In this document: positions 48,355 through 57,947 of the stretch, piece by piece | Position numbering within the stretch: position 1 is the first letter of the stretch | Layout: the number at the start of each line of letters is the position of its first letter | NCBI RefSeq assembly: GCF_000142905.1 | Contig: NW_013657664.1 | Location: forward strand, 1,362 to 65,361 | Direction of reading: 5' to 3' | DNA from: Thecamonas trahens ATCC 50062 | Lineage: Eukaryota > Apusozoa > Apusomonadida > Apusomonadidae | Length of the DNA stretch: 64,000 nt | The notes under the pieces: model-generated | Seen by the model: the letters and a program-made list of their open reading frames with translations, nothing else | Told to the model about the DNA's origin: nothing | Database searches by the model: none | Translations under genes and position numbers: made by a program

Positions 48355-50835
48355 ATGCTCCACCCAACCCTCCCCAAGATGCTTGCCGCCGTCGGTGCAG
48401 TAGGCCTAGCAATGGGCGGCGCTGTGGCCTACGCCCGTTGGCGCTCCTGGGCGCAGGCATCGCACCGCGAGCAAATGGAAGCTCTGCTCCTCGAGCCGAC
48501 CACGAGCGCTGAGCAAGTACTCGATCTCGTGAGCCACATGCCAGCTGAGCATGTGGCAGAGCTACGGAGTCGAGATGACGGCGATACGATGCTGCATGTT
48601 CGGGCAAGAGCCAACGATCCGAAGAGTTTGGAGGTCATCAATAGACTCCTCGCTCACGTGGCGGACGTCGACCTGACCGTCTCTCCGCCCATTCTCGATG
48701 TCACCAACGGATACGGATGTACCGTACTGCATGTAGCAGCTTTGGCCGATGCAAGCGATGTCATATCGTGGGCACTCGTCGACTCGCCGTGCCATGGTAC
48801 TGTGGTCCGCGATTGGTGCAACGCTCTCACGCCCGAGTCCAAGTGGACTGCCATGCACCTAGCAGCGGCTGAGGGCCACGAGGAGGCAGCCCGCGCGCTT
48901 GTCGACAGCTACGCACTCTGTGGCTGGGACGATGCTGCTGCCGTGGACGAGCTGGCGAATACAAAGGACGCTCACGGCCACACCCAGCTCTTCATCGCCC
49001 TCCATAATCGCCACCCGCCCATCGCCGCCCTCCTGCTCGAGCTCGGCGGCGACCCGAGCATCGCCTGCGGGCGCAACCTCCTCACTGGCTTGCACTCGGT
49101 GGCAGCAACGGGTCATGCCGAGCTCGCAGAGGCTGTCATCGCCGCCCTGCGCGCCGCCGGCACCCTCGAGCGCACGCTCGCCGCCCGCAGCGCCACCGGC
49201 GAGACGCCCGCTGCTTTGGCCGCCGGATCGGGCCACGCTCACGTGCTGCGGCTTTTGCTTGATGCTGGCGCCGACGTCAACACAGTGACCAAAGGCGGCG
49301 AGTCGCTGTTGGCGTTGGCGGCGGCACACGCCCGTCAAGACGACGCAGCGCTGGCTATCTTTGATCTCGTCCTCGCTCATCCGGCCCTGGACGAGTCCAT
49401 CCTCGTGGCGCCGAATCGGTTTGGCTCGACCGCGCTCCACGAGATCGCGAGTCTCTGCCGGCCTACACTTGCGCGTGCCCTCATCACCGCCGCCTCGGCG
49501 CCGCACACCCTCGCTGCCATGCAGGACTACGATGGAATGACGCCAATCCACGCGCTGGCGCGCGCGGTGCGGACGATTGGCGACCGCGCGGTGGAGACCT
49601 TTGCCGCCATCGCCGCCGCTCTTCATGATCCTGCTGTCGTCGCTGCTGTCGTCAACACGCTCGACTATGGTGAAGCCTCGCCGCTGCACGCGCTGGTGTG
49701 GAAGGCAGAAAGCATGTCAGCGGTCGCGCTCCTCGAGGCGCTCCTCGATGCCGGCGCAGATCCGACCATCGAGAGCGAGCAGGGGTGGAGCCCGCTGCAC
49801 GTGGCCTACAACATGCGCGGGCCAGACGCTCGCGTTGCCGACGCAGTGCTTGCTGCGCTCACCTCCCGGTGGCCGCCCGCGGCGCTGGATCGCTTTGACA
49901 AGGACAAGCGCCGCAATCTGGATGCCAAGGGCTACATCGCGCGGCGCGGGCCGCACAACCGCATCCCCATCGCAGAGCGCAGGGCGGTGCTGGGTGGCGA
50001 GTTTACGCCCGCCGGCGTAGCAGATTACCTCCAGCGGCTCGGGCGGACGCCACGGATCGTGGTACTGGCCGGCGCCGGCCTCTCGGTGAGCGCGGGCATT
50101 CCGGCGTATCGGACAAGCGATGGGGTGTACTCGACCGCAGCGGGGCGGTCAGCGTTCCAGGCGTCGGCGGTCGCTAGCGATCCAGTCAGCTTCTACGCCA
50201 AGATGGCGGAGCTGTTTGGCGGCGTGGTGACCGGTGAGATCACGCCGACGAGTGCCCACTACTTTGTGGCTGAGCTCGCGGCACGCGGCGAGCTTGCCGC
50301 CATCCTCACCCAGAACGTGGACATGCTCGAGGTGGCGGCCGGCATTCCGGCCGACAAGATTGTCGAGGCTCACGGGACGATGCGCCGGTTCCGCTGCCTG
50401 GATCCGATGTGCTCGAGCGAAGCGGTTAGCGGCGAGGCTGTGTGGCCGCGAGTCCTCGCAGGCGATGTTCCGGTTTGCGCAGCGTGCGGCTCCACGCTCC
50501 GGCCCTGTGTGGTGTTCTTTGGCGAGGGCTTGCCTGCCTCGTTTACCGAGGCACGGAACACCGTGATGGAACACGCCGACCTGCTCATCGTCATCGGCAC
50601 CTCGCTCATGGTCTATCCATTTGGGGCGCTGGTCAACGAGGTCTCGCTCCTCACCCCGCGGGTGCTCATCAACCGCGAGCCGGTCGGCCCCTTTGTCCAC
50701 CACACCTCCGACGCCAACTACCGCGACGTGGCACTGCTTGGCGATGCCGATGATGGCGCACATGCTCTGGCAGCCTCGTTTGGATGGCCGGCGGACTGGG
50801 CCGAGCGTGCCGCAGCTCGCGCCGCCGGCTCGTGA
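48355..50835 (+). CDS. ankyrin-repeat/sirtuin fusion protein
   Basis: Predicted NAD-dependent deacylase fused to ankyrin repeats, 826 aa from ATG 48355 (another ATG at 48379). A short hydrophobic N-terminus (MLAAVGAVGLAMGGAVAY) may be a signal anchor or mitochondrial leader. Ankyrin-type repeats span about 50-540: GYGCTVLHVAALAD, SKWTAMHLAAAEGHEEAAR, GHTQLFIALHNRHPPIAALL, GSTALHEIASL, EQGWSPLHVAYN. The Sir2 domain (about 560-815) shows GAGLSVSAGIPAYR, TQNVDMLE, catalytic His in EAHGTM, zinc cysteines in FRCLDPMC and CAACGS, and GTSLMVYPFGALV. The usual Asp of GIPDFR is Ala here. NAD-binding and catalytic His are otherwise intact, so activity is plausible. Confidence 0.9.
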   Translation: MLHPTLPKMLAAVGAVGLAMGGAVAYARWRSWAQASHREQMEALLLEPTTSAEQVLDLVSHMPAEHVAELRSRDDGDTMLHVRARANDPKSLEVINRLLAHVADVDLTVSPPILDVTNGYGCTVLHVAALADASDVISWALVDSPCHGTVVRDWCNALTPESKWTAMHLAAAEGHEEAARALVDSYALCGWDDAAAVDELANTKDAHGHTQLFIALHNRHPPIAALLLELGGDPSIACGRNLLTGLHSVAATGHAELAEAVIAALRAAGTLERTLAARSATGETPAALAAGSGHAHVLRLLLDAGADVNTVTKGGESLLALAAAHARQDDAALAIFDLVLAHPALDESILVAPNRFGSTALHEIASLCRPTLARALITAASAPHTLAAMQDYDGMTPIHALARAVRTIGDRAVETFAAIAAALHDPAVVAAVVNTLDYGEASPLHALVWKAESMSAVALLEALLDAGADPTIESEQGWSPLHVAYNMRGPDARVADAVLAALTSRWPPAALDRFDKDKRRNLDAKGYIARRGPHNRIPIAERRAVLGGEFTPAGVADYLQRLGRTPRIVVLAGAGLSVSAGIPAYRTSDGVYSTAAGRSAFQASAVASDPVSFYAKMAELFGGVVTGEITPTSAHYFVAELAARGELAAILTQNVDMLEVAAGIPADKIVEAHGTMRRFRCLDPMCSSEAVSGEAVWPRVLAGDVPVCAACGSTLRPCVVFFGEGLPASFTEARNTVMEHADLLIVIGTSLMVYPFGALVNEVSLLTPRVLINREPVGPFVHHTSDANYRDVALLGDADDGAHALAASFGWPADWAERAAARAAGS

Positions 50836-50996
50836 CCGCCAGGCCCGGCCGCCAGAGTCGTGAGAGCAAGAAAGTGACTGCGGACAAGATTGATGTTACT
50901 GCAGCGAATGTGCGCGAGGCCAGGACAAAGAGGCCAGGGCTCCTGCCTTGTGAGGGCGAGCAGGACGCGCTCACGTGGACCAGCGGCGAGATTATC

Positions 50997-51380
50997 TTAG
51001 GCGCAAGCCTCCTTGAGGTAGGCGATGAGGTCAGCGCGCTCCTGGGCCTTCTTGATGCCGGCGAACGCCATCTTGGTGCCCGGGATGTACTTCTTCGGCT
51101 TCTTCAGGTACGCGAAGAGGGTGTCCTCCTGCCAGAGGATGCCAGCATCGCGGTTAGCCTTGGTGTACGCGTAGCCGGGCTTGGTGCCCGAGACACGACC
51201 AAAGAGGCCATGGAGGCCGGGGCCAGTCTTGTCGGCCTATCCCCCAGCAACCGTGGCCATCGTCATCGTCAACGCCATCGTCATCGTCATCGTTATCGTC
51301 GTCGTCATCATCGGATCATCCGTGAGTCGCACCCAATACAGTCGCTGCCTCGACACACTCCCCACACACACACGCATACA

Positions 51381-51415
<35 letters not shown>

Positions 51416-52289
51416 CACAAGTGCAGTCCTTCTCTACCCATCGCTTCCGCCTGTCATGCTCAATCCCGTCACTGATCTCGGTGGCGTGGGCTTGCGGCCA
51501 ATGGCAGTCGGTCCAACGCGACAGACGGAGGGCGGGGGGGNNNNNNNNNNNNNNNNNNNNNNNNNNNNNNNNNNNNNNNNNNNNNNNNNNNNNNNNNNNN
51601 NNNNNNNNNNNNNNNNNNNNNNNNNNNNNNNNNNNNNNNNCAGGATAAGGACATCGCACCTGATGTCGAAGAGCATAGACATACAACGCCTCAGCGAGTC
51701 GATGTCGGCGAATCTCGGCGATTGCTCGTAAGTGCTGAAGCCCCGAGGTCCGCACGGGTGGTCAGATTATGCCAACACTTTATTCGCCATACTTAGTGGC
51801 GCAAGTCGAGGAGAGGCGGCCAAAGCGCCGGCGGCGGCTGGCGAGTCCGAGAAAACTCCCCAGACCCCAGGCCTAGAGCGGTGTGAAGTTGCCCACGCCG
51901 CAGGGGGGGTGTATAAAGGGGGTAGGTATGGGCAAGTTATATGAACAGAAAGATAAACCAAAGGGATGTTCAGCCATGTCGGTCGTACTCTTGTGGGTGT
52001 AGAGATGGAGGTGGGGCCGTAGGTGGACGGGGGGGGAGGGGGGCTGGCGGTGTGCGGAAGTGGGTGGATGTCGCGTAGTGTGGCGGGGAAGGGGGGGGCA
52101 ATGAGGGACAAAAATAGCCGATGCAAGGACGGCAGCCATAGCAAAGGCGACATGGAGAAAAGGAATGACGTGAGGCAACATGTGGCGAAGACTGTGGTTA
52201 CGTACGTCATCGACAGTGTGGCACTGAGCGCAGCGCTTCTGGAAGATCTTGGCGCCCTTGGCGGCGTCACCGGCGGGAATGGAGGCCAT
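50997..52289 (-). CDS. CYCS: cytochrome c
   Basis: Soluble electron carrier between complexes III and IV. Exon 1 (52289-52206) encodes [20 protein letters not shown] and then AQCHTVDD, with the heme motif CAQCH. A 969-nt intron (52205-51237, GTACGT...ATAG) contains a CA repeat and an assembly gap. Exon 2 (51236-50997) encodes [20 protein letters not shown] through [10 protein letters not shown], including [14 protein letters not shown] with the axial Met. The joined length is 107 aa. Relative to other cytochromes c, two residues (usually Gly-Gly) are missing exactly at the exon junction. Exon 2 has no internal ATG start, so ORF scanning misses it. Confidence 0.95.
51541..51640. other. assembly gap (100 N) inside cytochrome c intron
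   Basis: Exactly 100 N, starting immediately after AGGGCGGGGGGG. It lies wholly within the intron. Confidence 0.99.
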
Positions 52290-52439
52290 TGTAGTTGGAA
52301 ACAGTTGGGTGTGCTGCCGACAGCAGAGAAACGGGTTGGCTCTCGACTGACGCACGGCGTTGGCTTCAGCCCGCCCAAATGGGAAAGTCGGAGACGACGG
52401 AAGGGGGGTCGGATTGCAGGTTGACCGTGCAGCCTTTGT

Positions 52440-53692
52440 TTAAAGCGACTGGGTAGTCTGGTTGTTCATGCGGCGCTCGCGGTCCTCGAAGATGTCGGCC
52501 TTGATGCCCTTGTTGTTCGGGAGCTTGATCCACGGCTTGTCGTCACCAAGGATGAAGACGTTGTTGAGGCGGGTAGCGAACTCGCGGCCGGCGTCGTCAC
52601 GGATGTGGACGATGTCGAAGCCACCAGCATGGTGCTCCTTGTCGTGGAGGACACCAACACGGCCAATGTTACGGCCCGAGGTGACCATGCAGATGTTGCC
52701 GACGGCAAACTTGATGAACTTGGTGACCTTGCCAGTGGCGATGTCAATCTTGACGGTGTCGTTGACGCGAATGTCGGGGTCCGGGTAGCGGATGGTGCGG
52801 CCATCGTGCGTGACGATGTACGGGATACCGCGCGGGCCGAGCTGCTGGCGGACGACCTTGCCGAGCTTGAACGAGGCAGCCTTGGCGCCGATCTTGACAG
52901 CCTGGAAGCGACCCTTCTCGTCGTAGACGAGGCGGAAGTTCTCGCCGGACTTCTCGATAGTCACGACGTCCATGAGGCCAGCCGGGTAGGTGGCGTCAGT
53001 GCGGACCTTGCCGTCAACCTTGACGAGGCGCTGCATGACAATGAGGATGACCTCACGCCGGGTGAGGGCGTACTTGAGCCGGTTGCGGAGGAGCACAACG
53101 AGCGGCAGGCACTCGCGGAGCTTGTGCGGGCCAGTCGACGGGCGCGGCGCCTACTCGATACACAACACAACATCATGTTGTTCTCTGGTGAGTGCACGAG
53201 GGGGGGGGGAGGGGGTAGGGGGAGGGGAAAGGGGGGAGTGTGTCTGCCTGCGACAGCCAAAATAATGGCCATCCCTGGCAAGCCAGCTGTGGCCGACTAT
53301 GACGGGCAGCATGGGCGGCATATAACACAGAGGGGATGGGAAACAAGGCATAGGTATGGTGTGTACGTACCCAGACACCGGTGAGCTTGTCAAGCATCCA
53401 GTGGGTCGGCGCATTCAGGCGCTTGAGGTGCTTCTTCGGTCCGCGAGCCTGTGGTCATACAAATGGTGAGATCCGGTCCATCGCCCTTTCCCCCCTTTGC
53501 CTCTCCCCCGTCTTCACACCGTCCACCCTCACACCACACACAGCCATAGGAGAAGGCCTCTTACAGCACAACACTGTCTATGCACATATATATGTCATGC
53601 TCATTGCTACCCTCCTCCTCTTCGCTTCTCAAAGCTCTTCTCCAACCCATGCCCCCGCTTCACACGCCCATCCCTTGCCAGTCACATACCAT
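52440..53692 (-). CDS. RPS4: 40S ribosomal protein eS4
   Basis: Small-subunit ribosomal protein eS4, 263 aa after splicing, the same length as in human. Exon 1 contributes only the start codon: ATG at 53692-53690 is followed at once by the donor GTATGT. The intron 53689-53449 joins to exon 2 (53448-53371), [20 protein letters not shown] to LTGVW. The intron 53370-53151 (GTACGT...GAGTAG) joins to exon 3 (53150-52440), [14 protein letters not shown] onward. S4-type RNA-binding, KOW and C-terminal regions follow: [42 protein letters not shown]-like [19 protein letters not shown], and [17 protein letters not shown]. No missing blocks. Confidence 0.96.
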
Positions 53693-54165
53693 GTTTGGAT
53701 GAGAGTTAAGAGGTGGCGTGAAATCCGTGTCAAAGTGTTGGGGAGTTAAGGACGGCGTCATGCTGTCGCCGAACGAACGGACGAGCGAACGAATTGAACG
53801 AACGAACGAACGAACGAATTGAACGAACGGACGAACGAACGAACGGACGGGGGAATGAGTGAACAAACGGAACAAGCCAAGCCAAGCCAACATGCTCAGC
53901 CTGAGTGGCGAGGGAGCAGAGAGGAAAGGGGGGGGAGGAGGAGGAGGGGAGGAGGGTCGGAGACATAGTTCCAACGCTTATCACTTGCTGTATGTAATAG
54001 TTCTACATGGCACCGACCATGATGTGGCCAAAACAAGTCCTGATCGCCCGCCCATCATCGCCGCCATAGCCGTGCTGCTCAGGCGGCCAGGGCGCCAAGT
54101 CGCCAAGTCGCCGATGTGGCAGAAGCTCGCCCGGGCGTGGGCACGTCTCCCCAGTCAAGCAGAGG
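53693..54165. other. divergent intergenic region with GAAC tandem repeat
   Basis: About 470 bp between eS4 and the second DHHC gene. It holds a (GAAC)n tetranucleotide repeat with GGAC/GAATT interruptions at 53771-53850. A G-rich GGAGG tract follows at about 53926-53956. Confidence 0.65.
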
Positions 54166-55209
54166 ATGGGCATGTTGGGGTGGCGCAAGTGGCCGGGCAA
54201 CTCGGTGTTCATGTGCTCGGGACGGCTTGTGCGTGGGCCGACAGGGAGCGGGTCGGCAGGCATGACGCTCGGCGCCATGGCTCTGCCCAACATCCTGTTC
54301 TGGGCCATGATCGCCCCGCTCGTCCCGCGGGCGCTTGGCCAACTCGCGGGCTGGCTTATTCTAGGCTCGACTGCATATTTGCTGGTCCTCTCGCTCACGC
54401 TGCTCGCCAAGACTGCGCTGGTCGACCCTGGTATCATCCCGCCACATCGCGGCGTCTTTCTCGAGCTCGCCGACGATCCCGACCTCCCTGCGTACGAGCT
54501 CGGCAAGCACGCGCCCGACGTTGTCGAGAGCACGAGCGAGCAGGAGGAGGCCGACGACGCGGTCAGTCAGAGATCGAGCGAATCAGAGTCGGAGGCGGCC
54601 CGGCGAGCGCGGCGGCGGGCACGGCGGCAGGAGCGGCGGGAGCGGCGGGAGCGGCGCAAGCGTGAGGCGCAGGCTGCCGACGAGGCGGGCGATGAGCGGA
54701 TGAGCCACCAGCTGGTAGTCGGGCGCAATGGCGCCAAGATCGAGGTCAAGTACTGCCGGACGTGCAAGGTGTACCGCCCGCCGCGGGCCTCGCACTGCGC
54801 CGAGTGTGACAATTGCGTCCGCAAGTTTGACCACCACTGCCCATGGATGGGCACCTGCATCGGCGAGCGCAACTACAAGTACTTTGTGGGCTTTCTCATC
54901 GTCACCTCGCTCCTGGCACTAGAGGTGCTGGGTGCGACGGTGATGACCTGGGTGCGGCTTGAGACTGCGGATGTGACGCCGGTCTTTGTCGGCGGCGCTG
55001 TGACCACTATTGTGTACGTGGTGGTCATCGGGTGCTGCCTTCCCATGCTCTGCTGCTACCACGTCTCGATTCTCTCGCGCAATGTGACCACCCACGAGGA
55101 CATCCGCAACACTTTTATGGTCCAGGCCAACCCGTTCGACTACGGCTGCGTCCGCAACTGGCTTGTCCCGTGCTGCGTCTTTCCAGCCTCGGCGCTCAGC
55201 GAGGTGTGA
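54166..55209 (+). CDS. DHHC-type protein S-acyltransferase (second)
   Basis: Palmitoyltransferase of 347 aa, ATG 54166, apparently intronless. It has the N-terminal [19 protein letters not shown] motif that precedes TM1 in the ERF2/ZDHHC9-type group, two TMs, and a charged insert of Arg/Glu repeats ([20 protein letters not shown]). The cysteine-rich domain [19 protein letters not shown] leads to [10 protein letters not shown], followed by [10 protein letters not shown], two TMs and a TTxE-like TTHEDIRN segment, then [11 protein letters not shown]. All catalytic residues are present. It is not closely related to the DHHC protein at 9.4-10.9 kb: the tail and the insert differ. It is convergent with AP-1 sigma. 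Confidence 0.92.
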   Translation: MGMLGWRKWPGNSVFMCSGRLVRGPTGSGSAGMTLGAMALPNILFWAMIAPLVPRALGQLAGWLILGSTAYLLVLSLTLLAKTALVDPGIIPPHRGVFLELADDPDLPAYELGKHAPDVVESTSEQEEADDAVSQRSSESESEAARRARRRARRQERRERRERRKREAQAADEAGDERMSHQLVVGRNGAKIEVKYCRTCKVYRPPRASHCAECDNCVRKFDHHCPWMGTCIGERNYKYFVGFLIVTSLLALEVLGATVMTWVRLETADVTPVFVGGAVTTIVYVVVIGCCLPMLCCYHVSILSRNVTTHEDIRNTFMVQANPFDYGCVRNWLVPCCVFPASALSEV

Positions 55210-55271
55210 GTCGCAGCCTGCGTCGGTCTTTACCTCACAGCGGGACAGAGTTACGGCAGAAGCAAGAGCGA

Positions 55272-55680
55272 TCAGATCTGAGAGGCCTTATCATTAGGGT
55301 TCTCCTCCAGCGCGTCCTGCTGGGCAACGACGCGGAGGACGGCCTTCTTGGACGTCTCCTGCTGCTCACCGCCAATGATGAGCTCGTCGAGAAGGTAGTA
55401 CGCCGTCATAAAGTTCATGATGAGGTCCAGCTCGCAGACATTGCCGTACGCCTTGTCCAGGATCTCAACATACTGATGGATGGTCTCAAGCGTGATGAGC
55501 TCGTTGTCGTCCATGTCGATGGCAGCCACAAAGTACAAACTCGCGTACCGCCGATACACCAGCTTGTAGCCCTTCCACTCGATAAAGTTGCAAAGCTTTG
55601 CATCACGAGCAAGTACCAGCTGCGTCACCTCTTTCACCGTCTTGGTCTTCTCCTTGGCCGAGAACGACGAGTACCTCGGC
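55272..55680 (-). CDS. AP1S1: AP-1 clathrin adaptor sigma subunit (5' end unresolved)
   Basis: Small sigma subunit of the AP-1 trans-Golgi/endosome clathrin adaptor. The readable part begins RYSSFSAKEKTKTVKEVTQ and continues LVLARDAKLCNFIEWKGYKL, VYRRYASLYFVAAIDMDDNE, LITLETIHQYVEILDKAYGN, VCELDLIMNF, LLDELIIGGEQQETSKK. These match AP-1 sigma more closely than AP-2, AP-3 or AP-4. The usual first 16-20 residues (M-x-x-F-x-LL-x-x-R-Q-G-K) are not found in frame. The GTG at 55637 is not a real start. Either a 5' exon lies further upstream, or the bases around 55678-55690 contain an error. The intergenic space before CTP synthase is only about 80 bp. Confidence 0.85.
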
Positions 55681-55759
55681 GGACCAAGTTGACGACCCCC
55701 CTACCGCCACAAGCCAAACCCGTTACACATCACTCTGTTTGTCTTTCACGTCATCAGAT

Positions 55760-57796
55760 ATGGTACGCATACTACGTCAACTACTCCTCCCATGAGGGAT
55801 TCTCCTCATTCCCTTCCCCTTCCCCTTCCCTTCCCCCCCCCCCCCCTCGCCTATTCTCCCGCAGTCGCAAGCCACTCGTCCACCAGTCGCTGCCGCTTCG
55901 TTGCCGTCGCTCGGCGAGCGACTCCTTCTCTCGCCGCCGCCGCATGACACCAAATATGTCGTCGTGACTGGAGGAGTGCTTTCGGGCGTTGGCAAGGGTG
56001 TTCTTGCTTCATCCACGGGAGTCATTCTCAAGTCTCGTGGTATCAACATCACCCACGTCAAGATCGACCCCTACATCAACATTGATGCCGGCTGCATGTC
56101 GCCGTACGAACACGGCGAAGTGTTTGTCCTTGACGATGGAGGAGAGGTCGATCTGGATCTGGGCAACTACGAGCGGTTCGGTGACATCACCCTCACCTCG
56201 GACCACAACATCACCACCGGCAAGATGTATATGGAAGTCATCCAGGCCGAGCGCCGCGGCGCGTACCTGGGCAAGACTGTCCAGGTTGTGCCACATGTGT
56301 GTAACGCGGTGAAGGACTGGATCAACCGCGTGGCGCGGATGCCTGTCAGTCGCTTTGGCGGCATCCCGCAGGTCTGCATCATCGAACTCGGCGGAACGAT
56401 CGGCGACATCGAGTCGATGCCGTTCATTGAGGCTATGCGCCAGATGCAGTACGAGACGCCCGCCGAAGACTTTGCCCTCATCCACGTCTCGCTCGTCCCC
56501 ACCATTGGCTCCGAGGCCAAGACCAAGCCGACCCAGCACTCTGTCAAGACCCTGCGCGGACTCGGCCTCTCGCCCAACGTCATCGTCTGCCGGTCGCAGG
56601 ACCCGCTGCCCGAGTCGGTCCGCGCCAAGATTGCGCTCAATGGTCACGTCCAGCTCCCGCAGGTGCTTTCGGTCTACAACCTGGCCAACGTCTTCCACGT
56701 CCCGTGCCTGCTCGAGGACAACGGGCTGACCGACTACCTCATGTCGCACCTCCAGCTGGTGCCGGACGAGGAGCTCGTCAGCGCGTACTCGCTCAGCAAC
56801 TGGCGCCTGATGGCCACCGCCATCGACAAGACCACCACCCCGGTCTCCATCGCCCTCGTCGGCAAGTACCTCGACTCGGCGTCGGACACGTACCACTCGC
56901 TCATCAAGGCGCTCAACCACGCGGCATACGCCGCCCATCGCAAGCTCAACCTCGTTCTCGTCGAGGCCCCCTCACTCGAGAAAGCCATGCTCGACTCGGA
57001 CGCTCCCGAGTACCACGCGACCTGGGCCAAGCTCTGCTCTGCCGACGGTGTCATTGTGCCCGGAGGCTTTGGCGAGCGCGGCTTTGAGGGCAAGATGGCC
57101 GCCGCAAAGTGGTGCCGCGAGCACAAGATCCCGTTCCTCGGCATCTGCCTTGGCCTCCAGGTTGCCGTCATCGAGTACGCCCGCTCCGTCCTCCGCATCA
57201 TCGACGCTGCGTCGGAGGAGATGGATTCCGACGCTGCCGAGCCCGTCATCCTCAACATGCCCGAGGTCTCCACCACCCAACTCGGCGGCACCATGCGCCT
57301 CGGCTCGCGCCCGACCGACATTGCCCACAACACCCTCGCTCACAAGCTTTACGGCACCGACATCGTTTACGAGCGCCACCGCCACCGCTACGAGGTCAAC
57401 CCCGAGTACATCGACCGCCTCGAGGCCAAGGGCGAGCTGGTCTTTTCCGGCAAGGGCGACGAGAACCGCCGCATGGAAATCGTCGAGCTCAAGAGCCATC
57501 CCTTCTACTTTGCCACCCAGTTCCATCCCGAGTACACCACTCGCCCGCTCGTGCCGTCACCGCCCTTCCTCGGCCTCCTCCTCGCGGCCTCGTCTCAGCT
57601 CGACCACTACCTCGCCACCGGCTGCATCGAGGACCCGCACGCTTCGCGCGCTCGCGCAAAGACCCCCAGGAACGTTGTGCCCGAGTGGTCCACCCCGCCT
57701 CCCACCCCACGCACCTCCGCCACCCAATCCACCCCGGAGCCGACCGCCGCCGCCGCTTCGTCATCGGCCGCGCCCTCGGCCACTCGTGCTTCGTGA
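55760..57796 (+). CDS. CTPS1: CTP synthase
   Basis: Glutamine-dependent CTP synthase, converting UTP to CTP; about 644 aa. The coding frame has no usable ATG before the conserved core. The best model puts the start codon alone in exon 1 (ATG 55760-55762, followed by donor GTACGC), with an intron 55763-55864 whose end is a classic pyrimidine tract and CCCGCAG. Exon 2 gives SQATRPPVAAAS, then DTKYVVVTGGVLSGVGKGVL, IDPYINIDAG, SPYEHGEVFVLDDGGEVDLD, and RRGAYLGKTVQVVPH. The glutaminase domain has GGFGERGFEGKM, nucleophile Cys in LGICLGLQ, and His in QFHPEY. The tail is Ser/Ala/Thr-rich. Confidence 0.93.
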
Positions 57797-57947
57797 GCGC
57801 ACCCCGTCTCGCCAACACGGGCGCGGAGCCGCGGCGCCCCCAGCACGCCGCCTCCTCGTGCCGTCTTGCTCGTTGATCGACATCAAAGAAAGGGAATAGC
57901 AGCTACTGGCCTTCACCCGCATGCGCACGCCTCCGCCCGCCCGCTTG

